NCBI GenBank assembly: GCA_039621445.1
Contig: CP154955.1
Coordinates: 2,448,619-2,512,618, forward strand
Source of the DNA: Euglena gracilis
Lineage: Eukaryota > Euglenida > Euglenophyceae > Euglenales
DNA length: 64,000 bases
Reading direction: 5' to 3'
Below are positions 22,990-35,071 of this stretch, piece by piece. Below the pieces are notes generated by a model. The model made no database searches and was not told the DNA's origin. It worked only from the letters and a program-made list of their open reading frames with translations. Position 1 is the stretch's first letter. Each line of letters begins with the position of its first letter. A program made the position numbers and the translations under genes.

Positions 22990-23085
22990 TCCATCGGTCA
23001 ACGGAAGGCTGGCGGGGGCACCTCCAGCAGAGCCTGCGGTCCCCGCTGGTGGAGGTGCAGCGCAAGGGCGCCAAGGCGTGTCCCT
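22990..23085 (+). CDS. Tentative exon
   Basis: GC-rich island; the frame reads GHLQQSLRSPLVEVQRKGAK. No domain recognised. An acceptor ACCCCCAG|CAC at 22981 is possible. It could equally be read in another frame. Confidence 0.3.
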
Positions 23086-23170
23086 GCCCCCCCCCCCGCC
23101 TGCGGGGCTGCACACAGTCCGCAGCGCTGGAAGTCAGTCCATGGGTGGCGGTGGCTACACGTGGCCCAGA

Positions 23171-23498
23171 CATACAATCACTTAGTCACTGACCGACCCC
23201 TCCCCCCCCGTGGGGGTGGGTGACTGGTTTTTTCGGAGTGACTGACTGGTTTTTGGCCGGACCCCCTCCCCCCCCGGGGGGGTCGGGAAAAAAACCACCA
23301 AAGTGACCCGGGGTCAAAGGCGCCGTAAATTTTTTTCATTTTTTTCATGTTTCTGCTCAAATTTCCTTTGGATTCCAGAGTGGCCGACCCCCCCCCCTGG
23401 GGGGTAGTGACTGGCTGGCTTCCCGAAAAACAGTGACGGATTGGTTTTTCGAAAGTGACCCCTCTCCCCCCTGAGGGTCGGTAAAAAAAAATTGTATG
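23171..23498. mobile_element. CATACAAT-family TIR element, copy 1
   Basis: Starts CATACAATCACTTAGTCACT then GACCGACCCC and ends GGGTCGGTAAAAAAAAATTGTATG, an imperfect inverted repeat. Shared internal words are GGGTGACTGGTTTTTTC, AGTGACTGACTGGTTTTTGG, CAGAGTGGCCGACCCC and TAGTGACTGGCTGG. Flanking 8-mers GGCCCAGA and GGCCGGGA match at 6 of 8 positions. Confidence 0.8.
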
Positions 23499-23499
23499 G

Positions 23500-26365
23500 G
23501 CCGGGACCACTGACCACGGAGACCAGGGGTCCTGCAGTCCCCCCCCCCCCACACCCGCAACTCTCCCCTATTGGCCCCTGGGCGAGGCTGCCATTCAGAG
23601 AGCCTGACTTCCGCACTGTCCTGGGTGCAAATTTGGGCCAGCTTGGGAGGTGGAAAAATTGGTTGGGGAAAATGACATATTTTTCTCTCAGCTCAGACAA
23701 GTTGCAAAGATGAAATGATGCTTAGAATAAATGGAATTTTTGCATTATTTCCATCAGTTTTATTTTCTGTCGTTTTCCTGTGGGCTGTAGTGTCCCTCGT
23801 TTGTGCGTTTTTTTTGGTGTTATCCTGCTTGGATGGGTTTTCTTCTATTCCATACAGACAGAAGATGGAAGTGGACAAAACACCCAAACAACCCTCAAAA
23901 AACCACGAGGAAAACAATTTTTGAAAATATATACAAAAGGAGACTCAGGATTCATTCAACAAATTTTTCCATATGCCTGCACTTTTGGCCGGCCCCTAGA
24001 TTAAAATTTTGTTCAAATCCTCACCACAGACGAAGTAGGACACAGTCCTGAAAATTATCGCAATAACCTTTTGGAACCAGGGTTTTTTTTTTAGTCGTGG
24101 ACCCGGGGGGAGGGGGGGCAGGGTGGGTGGGTCCGGCCGAGCCCTCCCCCCTGGGGGCGGTCCCCCCAGGGGGGAGTGGGATATACTTTTTGGCGTCTTT
24201 GGCGCCGAAATATTTTTGAAAAAGTGCTATTTTTGGAATTTTTCGCGATTTTTGGGTGGGTCCCCCGGGACCCCCCGGGGGGGGGGGGCCCAGGGGGGGG
24301 GTGGGTGGGGGGGTGACCCCCCCGGTCTAAAAAAAAAAACCCTGTTTGGAATAAGGAGTCACAAGGAAAATTTGCCTCCCAAATTAAAACATGGTGATAT
24401 AATGCTCAGGTTCGATGTAAATTTCTCCCCAAATCTGAGACTCTTTCTGTGCAATTTTAGCTCCTGAAGGTCCTTTTTTTCTGCATTCAGCCATGGAAGA
24501 AGCGCTTCTCAAAACCTGGAGAATGCCATAACACTTCAAGCTCCCATTTTTTGCAAATTAATTAATCATGCATAATCCCATTATTTTTACAAATTTGTTT
24601 ATTTGGTTCATTTGGTGCCGATTTGTCTCCTTGTGCACTAATTTCATTCAAGTCGGATCATCAGGGCTATCTTTGGGCCATTCTGGGCCAGTGTGGGCCA
24701 TTTTGTAGCATTTCTTGTCCAGTAATGATCCAAATTGCACATACCCAACCTTGAATGCACAGTGCCTCCAGTGCCTTACGCCCATTTATTTTTATCTCCT
24801 TCAGGCCACATTTTCACACAGATCCCCCCAGGGGCTGATTGCAGGGTGCTGTTTTAGGACCCCGGTCTGGATTCCGGAAGGAAATCCGGGGTCCGGATTT
24901 CCGCTCAGGCTGGAAAAACTTGGGCTGGCTGGAAAAAGACGGCTGGTTGACCCCCCCCCAAAAGAAAAATAATAATGGAAGAAATGTAAAAGAAAAATAA
25001 ATGGAAGAGTGTAACGTTTTTTCTTCTGAGAACCAAATATCAGAATTGACGCTACCACGAGCTGTTCGTTCTGAAGGAATATCTCTTATTGCTGGGGGGT
25101 CTTGTCCAAAGGCAAATTTGTATGGGGAGTTGGAATCAACCCAGGAAGGGTGGTGGTATTCAAAAAAAAAAGGATTGCGGCCGAACAGTCTATAACTTTC
25201 ACCACGTAACCCTCACCCTTATCCCTTTCTCAACGATGATTGCAACCCTAATAGCACAATTGAGTGCCAAAAATTCATTCACAAAAACGATTTCTGTTTT
25301 TGCAGACCTTCAAGTCACCTGTGTGCATGTAGTCCGGGTGCGGGCTTGAGAATTTTGAAACCATACAAATAACTCAAACTCCAACACCAAACGTGGGCTT
25401 GCCAGCCTGTGAAACTGAAATGTTCTGTTGCGAGAAAAAAGGGAATTTGCGCCATCGCAGCAGTCCTTGGTGGGGGGGGGGGGTTCAAGAAGGCTGGCTG
25501 GAAAATTGTCTGGCGGGAAAACACAGGCTGACCCATGGGGAGTGTAGCAGGATGGTGTATGAGCCACCGGAAGTGCATTTTTTGGACAATTTCTGGAAAA
25601 TGATCCAGAATTTTTAATGGCGTTTTCCCTGAAAAAGTTTTCCCCAACCGATTGTCAAATTTCAGAAACGAAGACACACTGGGGGCCCATATTTGGGCAC
25701 ACCACAGACAAGTAGTCAAAATAAAAGCAACCACTTCGGACAATTCTAACCAAAAAATCTAAACAGATTTCCACCCATTGTGACGTTCATTTCATCGAAT
25801 TTTTGGTTTAAAAAACAATAAGTTTTCTATGTGTGTTTTTCATTTTCCTTTTCCTTACCAACAATTTATTTCCTGTCGTTTTTGTATGGATACTATGCTT
25901 TCAGAGATCTGTGAAATGAGAATCAGAAGTTCTATTTTTTCCTTGTGACAGGCAGACACAAAGAGTCTAATCTTGCAGTTTAAATGTTTGGTTTTCTTGC
26001 TGGTCCAGCCCGCAATATACTTGCCGGTTGCACAGCTTTGTACTTTCTTTCTACTTCACAGAATCATCTCTCGGAGTCAAGGTTTATTATTTCCATATTT
26101 CATTCACGTTTTTCATTCAGATTCATTACTCACCTGAATTCATGGAAAATATGCGGACCTAAATGCATGTCAGTTGATGTGAAACACTCGGGCGTCAAAG
26201 ATATATCTTTTCTGATAAAGAACGTATGTTTGATATCTGTTTTGTTGTTTTATTTTGTTTGTGGATTGTGTTTGAATGAAACCTTGCACACTGATGAACC
26301 TCGTGGTTTTCCCCACACCTATTCTTCTTTGCAACATGCATGTGATTCTTCCAACGATGCCCTCC
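23500..26365. other. Long probable intron
   Basis: Mixed and AT-rich sequence with one CAGGG-family element (24078-24344) and pieces of the CCAGCCAGC family (24860-24965, 25470-25530). No exon with splice support seen. Confidence 0.5.
24078..24344. mobile_element. CAGGG-family element, copy D
   Basis: Starts CAGGGTTTTTTTTTTAGTCG and ends GGTCTAAAAAAAAAAACCCTG. Flanking 8-mers TTTGGAAC (24070-24077) and TTTGGAAT (24345-24352) match at 7 of 8 positions. The flanks are intron-like, so this copy shows the family also lands outside exons. Confidence 0.88.
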
Positions 26366-26371
26366 GTGCAG

Positions 26372-26500
26372 GTGAAGGTCCACAGCGGCGTGAAGGTGAT
26401 GGAGCTCAAGGTCCTGGACCTGGTCAACATGGCCCTCGGGGCGGACATGCGGCCAGCCCGGCTCCTGGCAGCCGTGCTGCGGATTGGCGGATGCATTTCA
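26372..26500 (+). CDS. Exon: helix/strand segment, probably WD40-linked
   Basis: Acceptor CGTGCAG|GTG, phase 0. It encodes VKVHSGVKVMELKVLDLVNM, then ALGADMRPARLLAAVLRIGG. Strong GC-ending codon use marks it as coding. No domain is certain; 'vHsGvkVmelkvLdl' could be a propeller strand. The right end lies before the CA tract at 26511. Confidence 0.5.
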
Positions 26501-26510
26501 ACGCAGCACG

Positions 26511-27351
<841 letters not shown>

Positions 27352-27850
27352 ATCGTGTGGCATGATGTGTTGCTGATAGCTGTGGGTGTGATAGCCGCTT
27401 TTGAGCTATTTTCATGCATTGCTCCAGGTGATATGTTGTTGTGAGACATCCCCCCCCCCCGCAGGAAAGCACCATGGGATGGATGGCATTGTGTGGTGTG
27501 TGAGTTTTGGGATTATGCAAAGTATGGGGCAGAAGCCTATTGTGGTTTGTTTATTGTCCCTTGGCAAATTGGCTCGCATTGCATAATTATTTTCCATTTT
27601 TTTGTTCATTTATTATTGTCACTTTTTCCTTGCATGTTATCATAAGTACTTTTTTTCACTCGCTCAAACATTTTTGTTTGTTTCCATTTTCATTTCGGAC
27701 GGAAAATCCTGATGCCGCTTTCCAGGGACCACGGGGACCACACCGGAGAGACTGACCCGGGGGCACCAGCGGGGGGAGGGGGGGGCAGCCGGATGTAACG
27801 GGGGCGGGGGGGGGGCAGCCGGATGTAACGTGGCTCGCACTGCGCCGCAG

Positions 27851-27950
27851 CGGACGGAGGCGGGCTGCCCCCAGCACGTCTGCCTCGCGCTGCCCACGGA
27901 GGTCGCGCTGTGGAGCGTCCTGAGCCGCCGGGCCGACTTCTTCGCGCAGG
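27851..27950 (+). CDS. Exon: WD40-like strand
   Basis: Acceptor TGCGCCGCAG|CGG, phase 0. It encodes CPQHVCLALPTEVALWSVLS, then RRADFFAQG; 'vcLalptevaLWsvl' resembles a propeller strand pair. The upstream 27770-27840 sequence holds two copies of GGGGGCAGCCGGATGTAACG (27781, 27813). The donor is not clear. Confidence 0.5.
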
Positions 27951-28253
27951 GCGGACCCGGCACCCCGGAAGCCCTAATATTGGCGGGTGGGGGTGGGGGT
28001 CGACCCCGCCCCAAACCCCCACCCATCCTGGTGGGGGTTGGATCCCCCACCTCCCGGGTGGGAGGGGTCCGACCATCCCCCCCAACGTCTCCCGGGTGGG
28101 GTCCGGTCCACCCCTGCCTTCGTGTGCTGCGGTGCAGTGGTGGCGGGGCGGCCGGCGTGCGACCATTTTCCCGCCCCAGAGGCCTCGTGATGTGTGCGCG
28201 CGCGTGTGACATGCAAACCAACGGCGACTGATTGTATGTGGCCAAGGCGCCAG

Positions 28254-28349
28254 GGCTTCACATCTCTTGGCGTGCTGAGGACGTACAGATTTGTGAAACC
28301 AATTCCCAACCTCTGGCTCATCGACCTGGTCCTGTTTGACTTCAACAAC
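28254..28349 (+). CDS. Exon: beta-strand-rich segment
   Basis: Borders GCGCCAG|GGC and AACAAC|GTGGGG, phase 0 at both ends, 32 codons. It encodes LGVLRTYRFVKPIPNLWLID, then LVLFDFNN. Alternating hydrophobics suggest beta strands, but I cannot assign it to WD40 or CSD with certainty. Confidence 0.55.
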
Positions 28350-29127
28350 GTGGGGGCCGACAAATCATCTGGCCTAATGCCTGCAAAACAAATGGAGTCA
28401 TGTGTTTCACCAAAAGATGAGGGGAGGATGAGTTTTGCAGGAGGCGCAGTTTTATCACCCAAAAAGAGAATTGCCCTACCAACAAAATCCATGTGCCGAA
28501 ATCCCCCCTTTTTCAGGAGCACCGATGTGATAGATGGGAAGAAGGAATCCCTGTCCAATTTCCAAAATATTCTTCTGTGCTTCCGTGTTCCCATCCTCTC
28601 AACCCCTGCTGTACGTTCTTCCGCATGCTCTCTGAAGGTTGCTGCTTCTTTCATAGAAAGGGCCTCCGCCTTTTTCTGCAACAACAGTTTCGCACAGAGT
28701 TTGGCTTGATGCTTTCTTTTTTGAAATTGCAACCACCAGCACACGACGTATTTTACTGCAGGCACCCCCATTACCGGGAGGGGGGCAAGCAGCTTTGTTT
28801 TCGAGCCAGCCGCCGTCTTCCAGCCCCACGGGCAAGTGATTTATTTTGCCAGCAGCCTGTTTCCAGACAGCCCGACAGTCTAGCCCCTGAGCTGGACCCC
28901 CCTCCGGGTATTGCTCGCTCAATGCCGCCCTGTTTTCGACCCTGCCTGGGTTAGGTTTGGATTAGGCCCGCGGCGCAGAAGGTGCCGGCTCGTCATGTTC
29001 GAAGATATATTTGTCTGGTATGGAGCCCTGTTGGGGGGATTGCCTGGGGTGGCCAAGGCACCCTATATTGTCGAATGAATGCGCCGCGGGGTTTAAATTG
29101 TCTGACCAAGGTCACAGTTTTCTCCAG
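28350..29127. other. Probable intron
   Basis: Mixed sequence, including a CCAGCC/GCTGGCTGG-family piece near 28780-28920. No exon seen. Confidence 0.5.
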
Positions 29128-29304
29128 GCAGTCAACAATGTATTCCACTCACCGTCTGCCCCCATCCAAGCCGCGTTCGCATTTTGCGGGTATTTTTTCG
29201 CACCATCAGCCGAATGCTGTGAGGCAATCGGCGCAATCTCCGGGGTCACCACTCGGGGCCTGGCCTGGCTGAAACCGGCGCGAACGCGGCGTGGGAAGGG
29301 CAAT
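29128..29304 (+). CDS. Exon: unknown conserved-looking segment
   Basis: Strong borders TTCTCCAG|GCA and AAT|GTGAGT, phase 0 at both ends, 59 codons. It encodes AAFAFCGYFFAPSAECCEAI, then GAISGVTTRGLAWLKPARTR. Cys- and aromatic-rich, no family recognised. It sits between the WD40-like and cold-shock-like blocks. Confidence 0.6.
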
Positions 29305-29714
29305 GTGAGTTGGGTTGGCTGCAACGTTGACGTGAGGCTGCGCGTTGCCGCGCTCTGCCTCTGGATTCATCGACTTGATGCTAATGTTGGTGGTCATGTC
29401 CCACCCCATGGGCCGGGGGGATGGCTGGCTGGCTCTTTCGGGCTCGTTTACAGACTGAAATTTTTTTTTTGCTGACCGGCAAGGGTTTCCTCGCGCCTCT
29501 AACGCAGGTACCATGCCCTTTGGCTGGTGGTGAGCCCCCCCCCCCCCAAATGGAGCCCACGGAGGATCCTGACTGTTCACTACTGCTGTTGTCCCCGCAT
29601 CCCTGCTGAACAGCCAGGGACGTTTTTTTGGAGTCATTGCCACGTTTTCTCGAGGGTTGACCAGAACTGACACACCTGGTGCTGAAGGTTCCGTCTTTTT
29701 GTCTCTGTTTCCAG

Positions 29715-29905
29715 ATGGTTCGTTACCTTGTTTGGAGGAGCGTTCATTTTCCACTGGGATTCAAAGCGAATTGCTTTCCCGTAATTGCTTCCCCGAGTGT
29801 TCTTTATTTCTGGAAGGTGCCAAAACTCATCGACACTGGGCGGCCGTTATGGGACAAGACTTACAAAGGACCACCCCCTTTTGAAAATGGAAGTGACTCC
29901 CAGAG
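29715..29905 (+). CDS. Exon: segment leading into the cold-shock array
   Basis: Acceptor TGTTTCCAG|ATG (phase 0) and donor CAGAG|GTCAGT (phase 2). It encodes MVRYLVWRSVHFPLGFKANC, then SVLYFWKVPKLIDTG and LWDKTYKGPPPFENGS. The phase-2 end is completed by the next exon's first base, so the splice is well supported. The Met is internal to the model. No firm domain. Confidence 0.55.
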
Positions 29906-30143
29906 GTCAGTGGGAAGGGGTGGTGTGGTGGTGAGGTAAGAGGGACGCAGAGTAACATATGGCGGGCACGTTGCACCTGAGGTTCACGCAACGAAGGGTG
30001 CACACTTCTCTATCCGCACGGTCCGCATCGGAGCCGACCTCGTGACATCGTTTTGTCCCAAAACGGGCAATCCTGTTCTCCAGCTGCATCAGACACCGTT
30101 AAAAACCAACCGACCCACCTCCTCTTGCCTTCCCCCTCCACAG

Positions 30144-30395
30144 CCGCCTTTTGCGACCCATGTACCACGGCAGAGTCATCCGGTTGCTCTCCCCCAGCAC
30201 GGGCTTCCTCTCCCCCGCCTCCCTCGGCGCTGAGGGCGTTGGCGCCGTCCGTCGAGCTCTCCGACCGCCGCGGCATTTACTTCAAGGCGCCGGGCCTGGC
30301 GGTTGCCTGCCAGGCGGCGGTCCGGTTTGACGTCCGGGTCAAGCCCGGGCCCGAACTGGAGGCCATCCACGTCCAACTGCAGGGCGGCGAGGCGG
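30144..30395 (+). CDS. Exon: cold-shock-like domain 1, with apparent +1 frameshift
   Basis: Acceptor CTCCACAG|C completes the phase-2 codon from 29905. The first part reads RPMYHGRVIRLLSPSTGFLS, the cold-shock start (GrV......GFi). From about 30250 the continuation RRGIYFKAPGLAVACQ, then AVRFDVRVKPGPELEAIHVQ, is in the next frame: the rest of a cold-shock fold (dIFfh....v..V.FdV......A..V). The donor GCGG|GTGTGT is phase 1 and matches the next exon. The shift lies about 30235-30255: sequence error, mutation, or a very small unseen intron. Confidence 0.6.
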
Positions 30396-31127
30396 GTGTG
30401 TTTGGCGGAGCTGCATAGCTGGATCGTTGGCAATCATTTGTTTCGTTGTGAATAGCAGTAATTCTAGCTGTTGGAGTTTGGTGATGTGTGACCGATTTGA
30501 GCATTCTGCATGCATTTCATTCTGTGCGTACCCGAAGCTATGTTGGTCAGACACATGGCTTTTTTTTTGCTTCGTCCCGTGTTTGCAGGGCTCCTCAAAG
30601 CAGTATTATGAGTAACTATTAATGAAAATATTAAAATGAATTAAAAAATGGATTATTTTGATTAACCACAAAAGCTAATTAAATTTAGATTTTTCTCCAG
30701 GAAAGCAATCCCATGGCTTTTGTTTTTTTTTTACATAAAAAAAAACAACATTTGCCATATCATGATGGTATTATCTACAATGCTGTTTTAATGATAATAA
30801 GGAGCGACAGGGGACAGCTTTTTAGCTTAATTTGTGTTGTTTGCTGCATATGCAAGTACTATGTCTGAAAAGGATGCTGGTGCTGAACTAGGGGGCGAAA
30901 CAGATGAGAACAATATCGCGATGAACAAGTTTCCCAAAGTTGTTGTTTTCTGTGCTGCTGTCATTCCCAAAGTTATTGATTTGTTATTTTTGTCCGCTTT
31001 TGTCAGACGTCTGCCCTTTGCACCAACGTGCACGATTTTTTTTGGGGGGGTTCTCAAACAATAGAGCCATCGCACGTGCTGCATATTGTCATCTCGCAAT
31101 CCAATCTTGCCCTCTTCTTCCCTACAG
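30396..31127. other. Intron, AT-rich
   Basis: GT start at 30396 and CTACAG end at 31127, phase 1. AT-rich (30600-30840). No exon within. Confidence 0.6.
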
Positions 31128-31215
31128 GAGGTCCGATTCTCCGCGGGGTGGTCCTCAAAACGCTGACCGCGGCTGCGGGGTTTGTGCGACCCGATGACCC
31201 CTCCCTCGCCACCCT
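31128..31215 (+). CDS. Exon: cold-shock-like domain 2, first half
   Basis: Acceptor TTCCCTACAG|GA completes the phase-1 codon from 30395. It encodes GPILRGVVLKTLTAAAGFVR, then PDDPSLATLE, matching the cold-shock start G-x-V with GF-[IV] and following acidic turn. The donor is ambiguous: GGGTTT|GTGCGA is phase 0 and matches the next exon but would cut off PDD. Confidence 0.6.
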
Positions 31216-31626
31216 GGAGCGACAGCCAGGGTGTCGTTTAACTTGAAGGGCACTCCCCCCCCGGGGTCCTGACTACCAGCAGCGATTTTCCCGCCTCGGA
31301 CCCCCCATCGACGAACTTCATTTTTAACCCCAGCCACTATCCAGGCATTTGGGCTGGCTGGAACAAGGCTGCTGGCCGCCCCCAGGAGTCGAACCGGGTT
31401 CCAATAAATTGCAAACATGCAAAAATACCCCCAAAAACTTGCCGATCATGCCATCAAATCGATCCTTGACCCAAAATTTGCCCTTCTCCAATCATTTTTG
31501 CACATTTTCGCATCCCTGAAAGCAAAAAAATCCGTTACCCAGTCCAGCGCTCCCCCCCCCCCCGGGGAGGGTCGCTGAGCAGCATCCTGGTTACAGCATG
31601 CCAACCTTGGGCTGGGACCCCGGCAG

Positions 31627-31777
31627 GGGCTGTACTACCGCCTGGGCGCTAAGGCCCCCGCGGTGGAGGAGCACAGCCGGGTGGCGTTCCGGGTGCGGCC
31701 CAGCCCCAACGGAGGGTTCGAGGCGTACGATGTGGAGGTGCTGGAGAGGGCGGCGGCGGCCGGCAGCGTCGCCGTTG
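31627..31777 (+). CDS. Exon: cold-shock-like domain 2, second half
   Basis: Acceptor CCGGCAG|GGG, phase 0; donor GTTG|GTATGC, phase 1. It encodes LYYRLGAKAPAVEEHSRVAF, then RVRPSPNGGFEAYDVEVLER. This is the second half of a cold-shock fold (iyf.l....v..h..V.F.v....gg.eA..V.v). The next exon completes the glycine codon. CSDs bind single-stranded RNA. Confidence 0.65.
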
Positions 31778-31821
31778 GTATGCGGCTGCGTGGCAGCAGC
31801 GGGGGGGGGGAGTGGCAACTG

Positions 31822-31882
31822 TGGGACCCCCCAGGGGGTGGGTGAGGTGGACCCCCTCCCCCCCGGTCTTAAAAAAACCCTG
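31822..31882. mobile_element. CAGGG-family element, 3' fragment (copy H)
   Basis: Only the right end is present: GGGACCCCCCAGGGGGTGGG ... GGTCTTAAAAAAACCCTG. It lies 45 bp after the donor at 31777. Confidence 0.7.
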
Positions 31883-33903
31883 AGTAGGAAAGTGTACCTC
31901 CCGGGGGAGCTCCTGAAGTATTTTTTATGTGATTTGCTTTATTTGGGTTTTTTGTGTTTATTTGGGTTTTTTTGCGTTTTTTTTTGTGTCGTGTTTTTGA
32001 GGGCCCAGGTCCATGTTGCAGTGGCAGTCTGCTGTGAAGGAATGGATTGCCCTGCTTGGACCATCATGGGATCGGCAGCGGTGGCAACCGTGACAACGCC
32101 CACAACACGGCAGCAATAACAGCGCTGGAGACGAGAGAGATACAGCACAGTAAATGGACATCCAAACCTTTGGAACAGTGTCCCTTTGTGAAACGCATGG
32201 GAGTGCGCGTTTCAATGTGCGTCCATTCCTGATCAACAAGCCTGCACAGAAGTGAGCCTGAAGTGCAAAATGACAAAGTTGGCTGGGAACCATGGCTTTT
32301 TCGATTTCGTTGTTTTTTTTATTATATTTTTGATTGTAATATCTTAAAGGAGAAGAACCCTTGGTGTGCAAATTTCAACAGCACATTCTCTCTTTTTTTT
32401 GCCTGAACTACACCAAGTTATCAATTTTTTTTGTGGTGGTGCTTCTCAACATCTTCATTTGAGTTTCTATTTTTTGTGTTTGTCAAATTTTCAGATCTTT
32501 AGGTTTTTTTGTGTGTGAAAGTGTTGGATAACCCCTGGAAAGATTTTGTTTGAAATGAAAACCATTTCTCTGGAAAATCTCATTTCTGCCTTTTTTGTAT
32601 AATTTATTCAATTTCTGGCATGAATGGAAGACATCCTGCTGAACAGGGGGGGGGACGCAAACGTGTTTTCCCTCCTGTTATGCAGTTTTTCCGATTTTGG
32701 CAAAACTTTTGTGATTTTTGTGTGGTCCGTCGATTTTCGAATTTTGTTTTAAAATTTTTTGCCAATGGAAGGGGTGCTCATTTTGGCGCCTGATTTTCCC
32801 CGAGACAAAAACTTTGCCAATTTTTTTGTCATTTTTGCATTTTTTTTGGTAAGCAAAATGCTTATTTGTATGTGCAATGAAAAAAATTCTCCAGCGGAGC
32901 AGAATATTTTCTCAGTCCTTTCCAGTGGAAAAGTGCACCCGGGGGAACTACTAAAGAAAGGATTTTGCATGCAACTTTCCTTTTTTTGCATTTTTTTTGC
33001 GTCGTGTTTTTTGAGGATCCATGTTGTGCCATCTCCCCCCCATGAAGCCGGCCCTCTCCGTTTTGTCCCTGCATCTCTTGGCCCTCATCCCTGGCTACTG
33101 TTTCTGCACTTCTGCCCCTGGTCCTTGCCCTGACTGGGTAAAACTCAACCCCACCCCCTGGTCAGCCCAACCCTTTTTTCCATTGGATTAGGGCAGGTTC
33201 ACACCTCCTCCCCAGGGGAGGGTTTGTAGGTGGGTATTTTTCCACAAAGGAGGTCTGCTTTTGGTCATAAATTGAGGGTGGAGTCTTGTCATGTTTGACA
33301 AAGTGAGGGTGGGGCATGAATCCAATGGGTTGCAGTGTTGCCCAATGACAGTTGCATCCTTGCATTTTTTCCCGTTTAATTGTGCCTAGATCTTATTTTC
33401 AGCATATTTAATGCATATTTTGAGGGTCCCCCCCGGGATTATCTCTCCAAACCGTTTTCCCATTCCCGCATATTTTGTCCGCATTTCTTCGATGTCCCAA
33501 AAACATCATTTTGCGATGATTTTCATTACCTTTGTGGGCAATGGGAAATTTTTTTTAAAGCGTATGAAAGATTTTTTGCATGGACACGGAGAAACATTTT
33601 TTGTGAAATGGTGTGGACCACCAATCTTTTCGCCATGTCTTTTTGGCCAACAAATTTCATAACTTTACATGATGGTGTTCACAAAATGAGAGCAAAATAC
33701 CTCAAAATATGGGTGCACGAATGAAAAAGTTCACCAGAGGAGTTGAAAGTTTTTATGAGTCCTTTTCAGCAAAAAGTGCACACCTCGGGGGAGCTCATCA
33801 AGGACTTTACATGCAACTTGCGCATGTTTTCCGTTTTTTTTTCATTTTTTGCATGCTTTTCTCCTGTGCAAAGTTTTAGCACACATTCCCTCTTTGCCAA
33901 CAG
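31883..33903. other. Intron, T-rich, with diverged copies of GTGCA...CCGGGGGAGCTC...AAGGATTTTGCATGCAAC
   Basis: Three or more diverged copies of a segment of about 100 bp (GGAAAAGTGCACCCGGGGGA, CTACTAAAG, TTTTGCATGCAACTT, TTTTTTGCGTCGTGTTTTTG) occur near 31890-32010, 32930-33020 and 33770-33860, and another near 5640-5770. They look like a dispersed repeat family. No exon seen. Confidence 0.5.
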
Positions 33904-34004
33904 GCTTGCAAGGAGAGATCCAGAAGGTCATTCCGGATCAACTGCACGGCTTCATCAAAGTGGACAGCCAATACCTCCCAAAAATTCAGCAAGTGTTTGG
34001 GGAG
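33904..34004 (+). CDS. Exon: cold-shock-like domain 3, first half
   Basis: Acceptor GCCAACAG|GC completes the phase-1 codon from 31777; donor GGGGAG|GTGTGA, phase 0. It encodes LQGEIQKVIPDQLHGFIKVD, the canonical cold-shock opening (G-x-I-x-x-V...hGFIkvd), then SQYLPKIQQVFGE. Confidence 0.7.
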
Positions 34005-34110
34005 GTGTGACTCCAACTTATCCACATGATTCATGATTTATGAAGCTAGAGATGGGAAGAAGAAGGCTTCTGTCCTGCCCTGTCGTCATAGAAAGTTGTC
34101 CCTGCGCCGT

Positions 34111-34367
34111 TAGGGTTTTTCTTTTGGTCTTGGACCCCGGGGGGGGGAGGTGGGGGAAGGGTGGGTGGGTCCGGCCGAGCCCGGGGCCCCCAGGGGGGGA
34201 TATACTTTTATCTTCGGCGCCGAAAATTTATGAAAATGTGCTATTTTTAGCATTTTCGCGATTTTTGGGCATTTTCGGGGGTAAAGTGAGTGGGTCCCCT
34301 GGACCCCCTAGGCCCCCCCCCCCCCGGAGGTGGGTGGGTGGCCCCCCCAGTCTCTAAAAAACCCCTG
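34111..34367. mobile_element. CAGGG-family element, copy E
   Basis: Starts TAGGGTTTTTCTTTTGGTC and ends GTCTCTAAAAAACCCCTG, with GTCCGGCCGAGCC, ATATACTTTTA, GTGCTATTTTTAGC and TTCGCGATTTTTGG inside. No target duplication recognised; it is intronic. Confidence 0.75.
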
Positions 34368-34662
34368 ATGGCGACCATTTCCTGTTCAGACCCCGCTCAA
34401 AATGTCTTTGCAGCCTTTTTTTCCCCCTTCCCAACCTCCACCAAACCGGGAAATTTGGACGTCCCCACAGCTCAATTGGCTAATGGTTGCATCGTCGTCA
34501 ATGCCGGCCCGTGGAAAGCAAACTCTCATATTTTTATCCACACGAGTTCAGAAACCCACTTCACCAGCTCTGGTGTTATTCAGAAAGAGGGGTGGGTTGG
34601 TGGAAACCAGCAGGGACAGAAATTAAGGTGCTTTCTTATTTATTATTGTGTCACATTTGCAG

Positions 34663-34712
34663 GATGCGGTGCTGTCGTTGCGGGGCATTTATTTTCGATT
34701 TTCCAACCTTTC
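34663..34712 (+). CDS. Exon: cold-shock-like domain 3, middle
   Basis: Acceptor ACATTTGCAG|GAT, phase 0, matching 34004. It encodes DAVLSLRGIYFRFSNL, parallel to LSDRRGIYFKAPGL in domain 1. No GT donor is visible near the end. The frame stops at 34753. Confidence 0.5.
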
Positions 34713-34987
34713 GACCCAATCAAGCCAGAGCTTAGAACTGATCGCAGTCCATTCATAAGCTTTGAGTTGAAAGACAAACGTAAAAGTTTGTCTTGATATG
34801 ATCCAGTGGACAAATTTTTCCCTATCTGTTTGTCTGTTGTTTTTTTCTCTTTTCCATGTTTCCATCTTGTTCATCCGTAAATAGTTTGTTCATGTGTTAT
34901 CATGTTATCACTGTCCTCCTCAATCCTCCTGTCTTTATCATTGTCCTCATCAAGTCCTCATGAATCTGGCGTGGGAACCAGTCGCAG

Positions 34988-35071
34988 GGTATGGTTCCAG
35001 TGCTCGGTGACCGCGTGAAGTTGGACGTTGTGCAGAACGCAGAAGGCAAGCTGGGCGCCAAGAATGTTGAG
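34988..35071 (+). CDS. Exon: cold-shock-like domain 3, C-terminal strands
   Basis: Borders AGTCGCAG|GGT and GTTGAG|GTTGTG, phase 0 at both ends, 28 codons. It encodes VLGDRVKLDVVQNAEGKLGA, then KNVE, the signature cold-shock ending (vGdrVkFdvv.n..Gk.gAkNV). This is the clearest CSD evidence in the window. Confidence 0.75.

Noticed and set aside
29715-29740. ATG at 29715 as a gene start
   Set aside because: It directly follows a strong acceptor (TGTTTCCAG) with phase matching both neighbours, so it is more likely an internal Met.
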